Shown here: positions 44,808 through 53,012 of the stretch, one piece after another
Position numbering within the stretch: the stretch's first letter is position 1
How the letters are laid out: the number at the start of each line of letters is the position of its first letter
Assembly (NCBI RefSeq): GCF_008693385.1
Contig: NZ_CP044067.1
Coordinates: forward strand, 992,001 to 1,056,000
Origin: Cupriavidus pauculus
GTDB lineage: Bacteria; Pseudomonadota; Gammaproteobacteria; Burkholderiales; Burkholderiaceae
Direction: 5' to 3'
DNA: 64,000 nucleotides
Program-made: the position numbers and the translations under genes
The notes under the pieces: model-generated
Told to the model about the DNA's origin: nothing
What the model saw: the letters and a program-made list of their open reading frames with translations, nothing else
The model's database searches: none

Positions 44808-46289
44808 CTACGTACGCGGTTCCCCCAGCGCCCGCATCAGCTTCGTCACCACGCGTTCGGCCTCCGCCTGCGTGCCGATATTCGTAAAGCCCAGCAGCAG
44901 TGCGCGCCGCCCCGGCGCGCCACGGCGCCAGCCCGTCAGCGCATGAATGCCGAAACCGGCCTCATGCGCGACGCGCGCCATCGCAATGTCGTCGCGGTCC
45001 TCGGGGACGTCGAGCAGCAGATGCATGCCGCCGTCCTCGAGCCGCACGCGAAAGCCGTGCGGTTCGTAGGCGCGCAATGCGTCCGCCAGCAACGCCCGGC
45101 GGCGCGCGTAGAGCGTGCGCATGCGCTTGATATGCCGCGAGAAATGGCCCGCGGTGATGAACTCCGCGACCGCCGCCTGCATCAGCTCCGGACAGCCGCC
45201 GTAGGTCGCGCGCGCAATCGCGGATTCGAATGCCTCCACCTGGCTCTCGGGCACGACCACATACCCAAGCCGCAGCCCCGGAAACATGACCTTGCTCAGC
45301 GTGCCGCAGTAAATCACGCGCTGGCCCGCATCCAGACTCTTGAGCGCGGGCAGCGGATGGCCGCGATAACGAAACTCGCCGTCGTAGTCGTCCTCCACCA
45401 CCCATGCTCCATTCCGCGCGGCCCAGTCGAGCAACGCCACGCGCCGCTGGAGCGTGAGCGCCACGCCGGTCGGACTCTGGTGCGAGGGCGTCACCACCGC
45501 AAGACTGGCGTCGGGGTGACGCGCGATGCCGTACTCGACATCGATACCGCAGTCGTCCACGGGCACGAAATGGGGTGGCACCCCCAGCCTCCGCAGCAGT
45601 TGTCCCGTCGGCGGATAGCCCGGCGTCTCCACCCACGCCCCATGCGTGCCCTGCAGCGATAGCGCATTGACCGCCAGTTCGAGCCCCGCCGTGTAGGCCG
45701 GCACGACGAACACTTGCGACGCCCGCAGGGCGATGCCGCGCGAACTGTGCAGATACGTGGCCAGCGCCTCGCGCAGCGGCGCATAGCCGGCCGGTGCCGG
45801 GCGATTGAGCGTATTGACCTGCCGCACGAGTCCCGTCATCAGCCGCGTCCACAGCTTGCGCGGAAACTCGTCGAGCGCGGGCACGCCAAGCTGGAGCATG
45901 GCGGGCGCCCCGCCGCCCGATTCCAGCACGACTTCGTTGGTGTCCTTCAGCGCCGCATACCGGGGGGCACGCGGCGCCGGCAGCTTGCCGGCCGTGGCGG
46001 TTTTCTTCGCAGCCCGCGCCCGCGACGGCGCCGCCGTGATGTGCTCGGCGACGAACGTGCCGGCCGGACCGCGCGCAACCAGGTAGCCCTCCCCCAGCAA
46101 CCGGTCGAACGCCACCTGGACGGTGCCGCGCGCCACGCCCAGTTCCTCCGCGAGCGCGCGCAGCGAGGACACCCGCTGGCCCGGTTTGAGCTGGCCGGTC
46201 TCGATCATGGCGCGGAACCGGCCGTAGATCTGGGCGTGGATGGTGGAGGGCTGCGGCGAACCTGGAGTGGAGGATCGGGTGGAAGGCAT
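44808..46289 (-). CDS. MocR-type GntR regulator with aminotransferase domain
   Basis: A 493-residue regulator: an N-terminal winged helix of the GntR type (RALAEELGVARGTVQVAFDRLLGEGYL), a linker, then a fold-type-I aminotransferase domain binding PLP, with Lys333 (IYCGTLSKVMFPGLRLGY). Such proteins sense PLP or amine metabolites and do not usually catalyse transamination. It is divergent from the GNAT-azoreductase-AhpD operon with 90 bp between starts. That operon is the likely target. Confidence 0.92.
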   Translation of the reverse strand: MPSTRSSTPGSPQPSTIHAQIYGRFRAMIETGQLKPGQRVSSLRALAEELGVARGTVQVAFDRLLGEGYLVARGPAGTFVAEHITAAPSRARAAKKTATAGKLPAPRAPRYAALKDTNEVVLESGGGAPAMLQLGVPALDEFPRKLWTRLMTGLVRQVNTLNRPAPAGYAPLREALATYLHSSRGIALRASQVFVVPAYTAGLELAVNALSLQGTHGAWVETPGYPPTGQLLRRLGVPPHFVPVDDCGIDVEYGIARHPDASLAVVTPSHQSPTGVALTLQRRVALLDWAARNGAWVVEDDYDGEFRYRGHPLPALKSLDAGQRVIYCGTLSKVMFPGLRLGYVVVPESQVEAFESAIARATYGGCPELMQAAVAEFITAGHFSRHIKRMRTLYARRRALLADALRAYEPHGFRVRLEDGGMHLLLDVPEDRDDIAMARVAHEAGFGIHALTGWRRGAPGRRALLLGFTNIGTQAEAERVVTKLMRALGEPRT

Positions 46290-46379
46290 GGCCTAGTCGA
46301 AATAGAGATTTATGTGCCTGTCGGCTGTGCCATCGGTCGACGACACTTGAGCCTACACCAACCAGCAACCTTCAGCACC

Positions 46380-46817
46380 ATGGCCACACAGATCACCTTG
46401 CAGCATGCCGAAACGGACGCCGAACTTGCGGCCTGTTTCGGGCTCGTGCAGCAGCTTCGCCCCCATCTGCGCTCGGCGCAGGAACTGGTCGAGCGCACCG
46501 CCACGCAACGCGCGCAGGGCTATCGCCTGCTCGTGGTGTGGAACGCGGGCCGCCCCGTCGCCGCCGCCGGCTACCGCCGCATGGACAACCTGATCTACGG
46601 TCCCTTCGTCTATGTGGACGACCTGGTCACCGACGCCGGCGAACGCGGCCGCGGCTATGGCGAGCAACTGCTCGAGGCGGTTGCCGAGATCGCGCGTGCC
46701 CAGGGTTGCGCGCAGCTCGTGCTCGACACGGGACTGGCCAACGCGCTGGCCCAGCGCTTCTACTTCCGCGCCGGACTGCTGTCCCGCGGCCTCCACTTCT
46801 GCATGGAACTGCAATGA
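46380..46817 (+). CDS. GNAT-family N-acetyltransferase
   Basis: A 145-residue GNAT protein, the first gene of the operon divergent from MocR. The acetyl-CoA motif A is ERGRGYGEQLLEAV (R-G-x-G-Y-G core). The acceptor amine is unknown. Its stop overlaps the start of the azoreductase-like gene by 4 bp (46814-46817). The start at 46380 lies in the short divergent promoter region. A role in modifying a toxic amine together with the redox enzyme downstream is inferred from linkage. Confidence 0.88.
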   Translation: MATQITLQHAETDAELAACFGLVQQLRPHLRSAQELVERTATQRAQGYRLLVVWNAGRPVAAAGYRRMDNLIYGPFVYVDDLVTDAGERGRGYGEQLLEAVAEIARAQGCAQLVLDTGLANALAQRFYFRAGLLSRGLHFCMELQ

Positions 46818-47440
46818 AACCGCTCGAACTCCTGCTGCTCGATTGCAGCCCGCGCCGCGAGACCTCGACCAGCCGGCATCTGACCAACCAGTTGCTGCCC
46901 GCGCTGACGCGCCGCTTTGGCCGGCCCGTGCACGTGACCCAGCGCCATCTCGGCGTCAGGCCCCTGCCGGCGATCACCGCGGAGTACGCGGAGTCTCTCG
47001 TGCTGTCCGGCGACGAAGCGCGCGCGCGTTATGGCAACCAGCTTGCGGTGTCGGACGAACTGATCCGCGAACTCGATGGGGCCGATGTCGTGTGGATTTC
47101 CACGCCGGTGCACAACTTCACGGTGCCCGCCGTGCTCAAGAACTGGATCGACCATGTGGTGCGCCGCGACGTGACGTTCGTCACGACGGAGGCCGGCAAG
47201 GTCGGCCTGCTGCGCGACCGCCCGACGTTCGTGGCGGTGACCGCTGGGGGCGCGATGTTCCGGGAACCGGCGATCCAGCCCGATTTCTTCCGCCCCTACC
47301 TCACGGCCGTGCTGGGCGTGATCGGTCTCAAGGACATTACCTATATCCCCTCCACGAAGCTGGCGATGGTCGATGTACCGCTGGCCGCCGTGGAAGAGCA
47401 TGTGCGCCGCTATCTCGCGGACGCGCAGCCCGAAGCCTGA
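46814..47440 (+). CDS. FMN-dependent NADH azoreductase (AzoR-like)
   Basis: A 208-residue flavodoxin-fold quinone/azo reductase. The FMN phosphate loop is LLDCSPRRETSTSRHLTN and the isoalloxazine contact region is ISTPVHNFTVPAVLKNWIDHVV. Such enzymes reduce quinones and azo bonds by two-electron transfer with NAD(P)H, protecting the cytoplasm from electrophiles. It is coupled to the GNAT gene by ATGA, and 33 bp separate it from the AhpD-like gene. Confidence 0.9.
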   Translation: MKPLELLLLDCSPRRETSTSRHLTNQLLPALTRRFGRPVHVTQRHLGVRPLPAITAEYAESLVLSGDEARARYGNQLAVSDELIRELDGADVVWISTPVHNFTVPAVLKNWIDHVVRRDVTFVTTEAGKVGLLRDRPTFVAVTAGGAMFREPAIQPDFFRPYLTAVLGVIGLKDITYIPSTKLAMVDVPLAAVEEHVRRYLADAQPEA

Positions 47441-47473
47441 TTTTTCGTCACCCAACCTCTCTGGAGAAACATC

Positions 47474-47935
47474 ATGAATGCACCCCGTCTGCCGTGGAAC
47501 ACGCTGGCACCCGTTCAATACAAGTCGCTGGCGGCCGTGAGCATGGCCAGCGCAAAGTCCTCGCTTGGCCCGGTACTGGTCGAGCTGGTTCAGACCCGCG
47601 TGTCGCAGATCAACGGCTGCGCGTACTGCCTGGACATGCACGTGCGCGATCTGCGCAAGGCTGGCGAGTCCTGGAAGCGCCTGAATGTGTTGTCGGCCTG
47701 GCGTGAAGTGCCGAATCTGTTCACGGCGAAGGAGCAGGCCGCCCTGGCGTGGGCCGAATCGCTGACGAACCTGCCGGCCGGATTCGACGACCGCAATGCG
47801 GAATTCGAGGCGCTGCGCGCACACTTCACCGAGCAGGAGATCGTCGAGCTGAGCTGGACCGTGGCGGCGATCAACGCGTGGAACCGCATGGCGATCGGCA
47901 TGCACCAGCCCGTGGACGACACGCCGATCGAATGA
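47474..47935 (+). CDS. AhpD-like carboxymuconolactone-decarboxylase-family protein
   Basis: A 153-residue AhpD/CMD-fold protein with the redox Cys pair and His in INGCAYCLDMH, so a thiol peroxidase-like or disulfide-reducing role is likely rather than lactone decarboxylation. GGAGAAAC precedes the ATG. It is the third gene of the MocR-divergent operon, suggesting a small stress or detoxification module of acetylation, quinone reduction and peroxide handling. The exact substrate is unknown. Confidence 0.9.
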   Translation: MNAPRLPWNTLAPVQYKSLAAVSMASAKSSLGPVLVELVQTRVSQINGCAYCLDMHVRDLRKAGESWKRLNVLSAWREVPNLFTAKEQAALAWAESLTNLPAGFDDRNAEFEALRAHFTEQEIVELSWTVAAINAWNRMAIGMHQPVDDTPIE

Positions 47936-48061
47936 TCGTATCGGGCGTTGCTACCCAGATTTCATTTTCGAACGGCGTTATGGGTGGGTAGCCGCGCGGG
48001 CCCGGGGGCGTCGCCTAGGATGAAGACGGTCCGCGGTCTGACCGCCCTTGGGAGAACGAAG

Positions 48062-48706
48062 ATGGAACTGAGCAGCAGTGACACCGGCGTGGTATTCATC
48101 GATCCGCAGAACGATGTGCTCAGCGAGCACGGCGTCAACTGGGGAGCCGTAGGCGCGAGCGTCCGGGAGAACGGGACGATCGGCAACATGGAGAAGATCT
48201 TCAAGGCGGCGAAGACCAGGGGCTACGAGGTCTTTATCTCTCCACACTACTTCTACCCGACCGACGTCACGTGGAAGATGAACGGGCCGCTCGAGGCGAT
48301 GGAGGCCGAGAACCGCAGCTTCGCGCGCGCGGGGGTGCTGAATCTGAAGGGTTTCGAAGGTTCCGGTGCCGATTGGCTGGAGACGTTCAAGCCTTATATC
48401 GACGACGGCAAGACCGTCGTGGTCGGCCCCCACAAGGTGTTCGGTCCGCAGACCAACGACCTGGTCCTGCAGTTGAGAAAGCGCAAGATTTCGAAGGTGA
48501 TTCTCGGTGGCATGCTTGCCAACATGTGTGTCGAGTCTCACCTCCGTCATCTGATCGAGGAGGGATTCGAGGTCGCGGTCGTGAAGGATGCGGTCGCGGG
48601 TCCCCGTCATCCCGTCTGGGGAGACGGCTACGCCGCGGCCCTGGTCAACTATCGGTTCCTGGCCCACCAGGTCCCGACCACGGACGAAGTCGTGGCCGCG
48701 ATGTAA
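48062..48706 (+). CDS. Isochorismatase-fold cysteine hydrolase
   Basis: A 214-residue isochorismatase-superfamily hydrolase with the acidic residue in VVFIDPQNDVLSEHG, the Lys region (VVGPHKVFG) and the nucleophilic Cys156 in GGMLANMCVESHL. Members act on nicotinamide, N-carbamoyl amines or similar amides. The start at 48062 is supported by GGGAGA at good spacing. The frame is open further up without homology. It is convergent with the Bug gene 10 bp downstream and is not clearly part of any operon. Confidence 0.88.
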   Translation: MELSSSDTGVVFIDPQNDVLSEHGVNWGAVGASVRENGTIGNMEKIFKAAKTRGYEVFISPHYFYPTDVTWKMNGPLEAMEAENRSFARAGVLNLKGFEGSGADWLETFKPYIDDGKTVVVGPHKVFGPQTNDLVLQLRKRKISKVILGGMLANMCVESHLRHLIEEGFEVAVVKDAVAGPRHPVWGDGYAAALVNYRFLAHQVPTTDEVVAAM

Positions 48707-48716
48707 CGCCAGGCCG

Positions 48717-49733
48717 TCAAAGCGCGCTGATCTCCTTGGCCTTCACGATCGCGCTCCAGCGATCGTAGTCCTTGTTCAGGCGCGCCTGCATCTGCTTGCC
48801 GTCCTGGAACGACGCGATGGCGCCCGCCGTCACGAGCTTCTGCTGAAGCTCCTTGTCGGTGGTCACGATGTCGCGCGTCTCGCTGGTCAGGCGCTCCACG
48901 ATGGACTGCGGCGTGTCCAGCGGCACGATCAGGCCGCCCCACGAGTCGAAGTCGAAGTTGGCGAAACCCTGTTCCGACACGGTCTTCACGCCCGGCAGCA
49001 GTACTTTCGCGTTCGGCGAGCTCAGGGCGATGGCCTTCAGCTTGCCCGCGCGGATATGCGGCAGCGCGGCCACCACGTCGGCGAACATCACGCCAATCTG
49101 GCCGCCGAGCAGGTCCGACACGGCCGGCGCGCTACCCTTGTACGGCACGTGCTGCATGTCGAAGCCGCCGAGGTCCTTCAACTGCTCCATGGCCAGGTGG
49201 CCAAAGCTGCCGGTGCCCGAGCTCGTGTAGTTCAGCGGCGTCTTGCTGGCCTTCGCAAAGCGGATCAGGTCGGGCAGCGTTTCCACCTTGGGCACCACCG
49301 CCGGATTGATCACGATCGCCATCGGCAGCACATACACGGTGGCCACCGACAGGAAGTCCTTCTTCACGTCGTATGCGTTGTTCTTGTACATCAGCGGCGC
49401 GAGCAGCGCGGGCATGCCGAACATCGACAGGTTGTAGCCGTCGGCCGCGCTCTTGATAAAGCCCGCCGTACCGATCGAGCCCGACGCGCCGGGCTTGTTC
49501 TCGATGACGACCTGCTGGCCAAGACGCTCCGACAGCTTCTGCGCAAGGATGCGCGCGGCGGTATCGGTCGGACCGCCGGCGGGGAACGCCACCACCATCT
49601 TGATGTACTTGTCCGGCCAGCCGGCCTTGGCGAACGCGGCGGGCATCACTGCCGCCATCGCGGCAGCCGCGCCGGCCTTGAGCCAGTGGCGGCGCTGCGC
49701 GTTGGTCATCGTGTCGGTGGTGGTGGTCTTCAT
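48717..49733 (-). CDS. Bug/TctC-type tripartite tricarboxylate-transporter binding protein
   Basis: A 338-residue periplasmic binding protein. The N-terminus has a twin-arginine-like QRRHWLKAGAAAAMAAVM signal segment, then the mature start WPDKYIKMVVAFPAGGPTDTAARI and VVIENKPGASGSIGTAGFI, both family signatures. GGAGACA precedes the ATG. It is second in a two-gene unit behind a CaiB-type CoA-transferase (45-bp gap), which suggests binding of a carboxylate that is then activated as its CoA ester. Confidence 0.93.
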   Translation of the reverse strand: MKTTTTDTMTNAQRRHWLKAGAAAAMAAVMPAAFAKAGWPDKYIKMVVAFPAGGPTDTAARILAQKLSERLGQQVVIENKPGASGSIGTAGFIKSAADGYNLSMFGMPALLAPLMYKNNAYDVKKDFLSVATVYVLPMAIVINPAVVPKVETLPDLIRFAKASKTPLNYTSSGTGSFGHLAMEQLKDLGGFDMQHVPYKGSAPAVSDLLGGQIGVMFADVVAALPHIRAGKLKAIALSSPNAKVLLPGVKTVSEQGFANFDFDSWGGLIVPLDTPQSIVERLTSETRDIVTTDKELQQKLVTAGAIASFQDGKQMQARLNKDYDRWSAIVKAKEISAL

Positions 49734-49778
49734 GGTCTTGTCTCCTTGCTTGTTGCTTGTCGATCGTCGCTGTTCTGG

Positions 49779-51002
49779 TCAAATGACGCCGTCGGCGCGC
49801 AGCGCCGCGATGGCATCGTCGTCGAGCTGCAGCAGCTCGCTGAATACGGACTGCGTGTGTTCGCCCATATGCGGCGGGGGCATGCGCACGGGCATGCGCG
49901 CGCCATCCATGGCGTACGGCGGGGCCAGCACGGCCTGCGGGCCCGCTTCGCTGTCTTCGAACCGGTGCAGCAGCCCCGCCTGCGCGGTGCGTTCCGATTG
50001 CAGCGCCTCGAGCATGCCGAGCACTTCGCCGCAGGGGATGTTGGCGGCATTCAGGCGCGCCAGCAGGTCCACGCGCGAGAAGCTGCGCAGTACCGAGCGG
50101 AGTTCGGGCAGCAGCACGTCGCGATTGGCGGAGCGCGCGGTATTCGTGGCAAAGCGCTCGTCCTCGGCCCATTCCGGACGGCCGATCACTTCGCGGCAGA
50201 AGCGCTGGAACTGCCCGTTGTTGCCGACGGTAATCACGAGCGGGCCGTCGGCCGCCTCGAACACGCCGTAGGGCACGATCGACGGATGCGCATTGCCGAA
50301 CTTCGGCGGCTCGGCATCGCGCAGCATCGCTTCCATGCCGTAGTAGGACGGAATCATCAGGCCGCAGTCGTAGAGCGCCATCTGCACGTGGCGGCCACGG
50401 CCCGTGGCCTGCCGCGCGAACAGCGCGGCGAGAATCGCCTGCGCCGAATACATGCCCGTGAACATGTCCACCGCGGCCACGCCGAACTTCAGCGGGCCCT
50501 GCCCCGCTTCGCCATTGGTCGCCATCACGCCGGACTCGCCCTGCACGACGAGGTCGTAGCCGGGACGCTCGGCTTCCGGCGACGCGCGCGAGTAGCCCGA
50601 GATCGAGCAATACACGATGCGCGGGTTGATCTCGCTGAGCTGTTCGTAGCCAAGGCCGAGTTTCTCGGCACCGCCCACCTTGAAGTTCTGGATCACGACG
50701 TCGCTCTGGGCGACGAGCCGGCGCACGAGCGCCACGCCCTGTTCGTTCTGCAGGTCGATGGTGACGGACCGCTTGTTGCGGTTGGCGCTGTTGAAATACG
50801 AGGTATTGCGCGTGCCGATGCGGATGCCCCAGTCGCGGGTATCGTCACCGCGCGCGGGATGCTCGACCTTGATGACGTCCGCGCCGAGGTCGGCCAGCGC
50901 CATCGCGCACATCGGTCCCGCGAGCACGCGCGAGAGGTCCAGGACGCGTACCCCCGCGAGGGGCAGCACGGCCGTCGATTGTTCGTTGCCTGGTGATTGC
51001 AT
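49779..51002 (-). CDS. CaiB/BaiF family III CoA-transferase
   Basis: A 407-residue CoA-transferase with the full family pattern: LAGVRVLDLSRVLAGPMCAMALADLGADVIKVE, NRNKRSVTIDLQ, and the nucleophilic Asp region KFGVAAVDMFTGMYS. The ATG at 51002 (MQSPGNEQS) has GGGGAG about ten bases upstream. An ATG further out at 51095 would start inside the divergent LysR promoter. It heads the operon with the Bug gene. The substrate acid is unknown. It is a paralogue in type of the truncated transferase at the window start. Confidence 0.92.
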   Translation of the reverse strand: MQSPGNEQSTAVLPLAGVRVLDLSRVLAGPMCAMALADLGADVIKVEHPARGDDTRDWGIRIGTRNTSYFNSANRNKRSVTIDLQNEQGVALVRRLVAQSDVVIQNFKVGGAEKLGLGYEQLSEINPRIVYCSISGYSRASPEAERPGYDLVVQGESGVMATNGEAGQGPLKFGVAAVDMFTGMYSAQAILAALFARQATGRGRHVQMALYDCGLMIPSYYGMEAMLRDAEPPKFGNAHPSIVPYGVFEAADGPLVITVGNNGQFQRFCREVIGRPEWAEDERFATNTARSANRDVLLPELRSVLRSFSRVDLLARLNAANIPCGEVLGMLEALQSERTAQAGLLHRFEDSEAGPQAVLAPPYAMDGARMPVRMPPPHMGEHTQSVFSELLQLDDDAIAALRADGVI

Positions 51003-51070
51003 TGCAGATTGTCTCCCCGAACCCACGCGGATCCAGGTGGCGGTCCGGTTGTCTTGTTCAGCAGCGATTG

Positions 51071-51120
51071 TGTATATGTTCTTTATGTTTGACAATTGCT
51101 ACGTAAATTCACCATATACG
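51071..51120. promoter_or_regulatory. Candidate LysR operator with near-perfect dyad
   Basis: In the 135-bp gap between the CoA-transferase and LysR starts, TGTATATG (51071-51078) and CATATACG (51113-51120) form a 7/8 inverted pair. TTGACAAT occurs twice near the LysR start (around 51090 and 51133). The AT-rich composition contrasts with flanking genes. Operator function is inferred. Confidence 0.4.
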
Positions 51121-51137
51121 ACAACTCAGAGTTGACA

Positions 51138-52028
51138 ATGGACCAGACCGCGCTGTCTCTGCTCGTAGACATCATCGATGCCGGCAACCTGAGCCGGGCC
51201 GCGAGTCAACTCGGCATGAGCCGGGCCAATGTCAGCAAGCGGCTCAACCAGTTCGAGCGGCAGTTGGGCGCCGAACTGCTTCGGCGCAGCACACGGCAGC
51301 TGGAGCCGACCGAGCTCGGCTGGCAGCTGTACGAGCATGGACGCGCCATCCGCCATCAGCTGATGGCCGCGCAGGAATCGGTGCAGAGCCTGGGCAAACG
51401 GCTCAGCGGCACGGTGCGGCTGAGCGTGCCGAGCGGATTCGGGCAGCACACGATGGCCGCCTGGTTCATGGAGTTCATGGCGCTGTATCCGGCCATCACG
51501 CTCAACGTGATCTTCGACAACGATATCGAGGACCTGATCAAGGGGGCGGTGGACTTTTCGGTACGCGTGATGGGCGAGGCACCGACGCATGCGGTCGCGC
51601 ATAGCCTGGGCGACGTGGAGTACGTGGCCTGTGCCACACCGGCGCTGGCGCGCGAGAGCGGCATGCCCCGCACGCTCGACGAGTTCGGCGATCTGCCGCT
51701 GATTACGTCGGAGCTCACGGGGCAGAAGCTGCTGGCGGCCGGACGGCCCGGGACCGCCGGCGGGCAGCCGCAGATCCACCCTCGCCTGACGTCGGCGAAT
51801 TTCTTCTTTCTGCGCGATGCGATCCTGCAGGGGCTCGGGGTCGGCCTGCTGCCCCGCTATATGGTCGCGCGCGATATCGAGGCGGGTACGCTGCTGCGAT
51901 TGCCGCTGCCGCCGAAGGATCTGGCATTTCTGCGGACGACCATGTATCTGCTGTATCTGCCGACGCGCTACCAGACGCGGGCGGTGACCACGCTGATTGC
52001 GTTTCTGCGGGAAAAGGCCGCTGCCTAG
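51138..52028 (+). CDS. LysR-family transcriptional regulator
   Basis: A 296-residue LysR protein with helix-turn-helix NLSRAASQLGMSRANVSKRLN and the effector domain GTVRLSVPSGFGQHTMAAWF. The start at 51138 (MDQTALSLLVDIIDAGNLS) fits family length, and the frame upstream lies in the AT-rich promoter. It is divergent from the CaiB-Bug operon, its probable target. The racemase gene follows on the same strand about 70 bp on. Confidence 0.92.
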   Translation: MDQTALSLLVDIIDAGNLSRAASQLGMSRANVSKRLNQFERQLGAELLRRSTRQLEPTELGWQLYEHGRAIRHQLMAAQESVQSLGKRLSGTVRLSVPSGFGQHTMAAWFMEFMALYPAITLNVIFDNDIEDLIKGAVDFSVRVMGEAPTHAVAHSLGDVEYVACATPALARESGMPRTLDEFGDLPLITSELTGQKLLAAGRPGTAGGQPQIHPRLTSANFFFLRDAILQGLGVGLLPRYMVARDIEAGTLLRLPLPPKDLAFLRTTMYLLYLPTRYQTRAVTTLIAFLREKAAA

Positions 52029-52100
52029 GTCGATACCACGACACCGCGCCCGACGATTCGGCATACCATGCGGCTTACCCCGAACTTGTCACTGGAACGG

Positions 52101-52799
52101 ATGAAAACACTGGGCCTCATCGGCGGAATGAGCTGGGAATCCACCATCCCCTATTACCGGCAGATCAACGAAACCGTCAAACAGCATCTGGGCGGCCTGC
52201 ATTCGGCACGCATCGTGCTCTATAGCGTGGACTTCCACGAGATCGAACAATTGCAGCATGCCGGGCGATGGGACGAGGCGGGCGAGCTCGTGGCCGATGC
52301 CGGCCGCCGGCTCGAGCGGGCCGGCGCGGACGCGCTCGTGCTCTGCACGAACACCATGCACAAGGTGGCCGCGCAGATCGAAGCTGCGGTCGATGTGCCG
52401 CTGCTGCATATCGCCGATCCGACCGCGCGCGCCATCCGGGCTGCCGGGCTGTCCCGTATCGGCCTGCTGGGCACGCGCTTCACGATGGAGCAGGCCTTCT
52501 ATCGATCGCGGCTGGAAGAAGCGCATGGCTTGCGGGTCGTGACGCCGCAGGCGGAAGATCGCGAAGCGGTCCATCGCATCATCTACGAGGAACTGTGCCT
52601 CGGCGAAATCCGCGACGCGTCGCGCGACACCTACCTGTCCGTGATCGAGCGCTTGAGGAACGACGGTGCGGAAGCCATCATCCTCGGCTGCACCGAGATC
52701 TCGCTGCTGATCGCGCCGCGGCACATGGAAGACATGCCGTTGTTCGACACCACGCGGCTGCACGCGATTCACGCCGCGGAGTGGGCGCTGGCGGCCTAG
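52101..52799 (+). CDS. Aspartate/glutamate racemase family protein
   Basis: A 232-residue two-cysteine amino-acid racemase. The conserved cysteines are in LVLCTNTMHKVA and IILGCTEISLL. N-terminal KTLGLIGGMSWEST is the family start, which is why 52101 was chosen over an ATG 33 bp earlier. The ribosome-binding site is not strong for either. It interconverts L- and D-aspartate or a related acidic amino acid without PLP. It follows the LysR gene on the same strand and is followed by the metG leader, which has its own terminator. Confidence 0.88.
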   Translation: MKTLGLIGGMSWESTIPYYRQINETVKQHLGGLHSARIVLYSVDFHEIEQLQHAGRWDEAGELVADAGRRLERAGADALVLCTNTMHKVAAQIEAAVDVPLLHIADPTARAIRAAGLSRIGLLGTRFTMEQAFYRSRLEEAHGLRVVTPQAEDREAVHRIIYEELCLGEIRDASRDTYLSVIERLRNDGAEAIILGCTEISLLIAPRHMEDMPLFDTTRLHAIHAAEWALAA

Positions 52800-52879
52800 G
52801 TCGTTGCCACGCTTTACACCCGGACCGTTTGCTGGCAGCATCGGTCATCCGATTTCGAATATCTTGCCCAACACTCGCC

Positions 52880-52954
52880 ATGCTGGTTAGCGCAATCCAG
52901 GCCCTCGTTCATTCGATGCGCATGCCCCCGGAAAGTTATCCCCCCGGGCGGTGA
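52880..52954 (+). other. Possible leader peptide (24 codons) upstream of metG
   Basis: An ATG at 52880 opens a 24-codon frame ending at 52954 that contains an internal Met-Arg-Met pair (SMRMPPESYPPGR) close to its stop, 17 bp before the terminator stem. Tandem or close cognate codons are the hallmark of ribosome-mediated attenuation leaders. It lacks a clear ribosome-binding site, and two internal Met codons are weak evidence, so it may be chance. Confidence 0.3.
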
Positions 52955-52971
52955 GGGCTTTTTGCTTTCAG

Positions 52972-53000
52972 AAAAGGGACGCCACGGCGTCCCTTTTTTT
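52972..53000 (+). terminator. Strong intrinsic terminator/attenuator just before metG
   Basis: A 7-bp GC-rich stem, GGGACGC (52976-52982) and GCGTCCC (52987-52993), with loop CACG, is followed by seven T and flanked by AAAA able to extend the stem. It ends only 4 bases before the GGAG of metG, leaving no room for a separate promoter after it. It therefore either ends the racemase transcript or acts as an attenuator on metG. Confidence 0.85.
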
Positions 53001-53012
53001 ATTGGAGCGGCA

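Noticed and set aside
52800..53012. T-box riboswitch upstream of metG
   Set aside because: No T-box sequence or stem I pattern was seen, and T-boxes are essentially Gram-positive. Only the terminator is clear.
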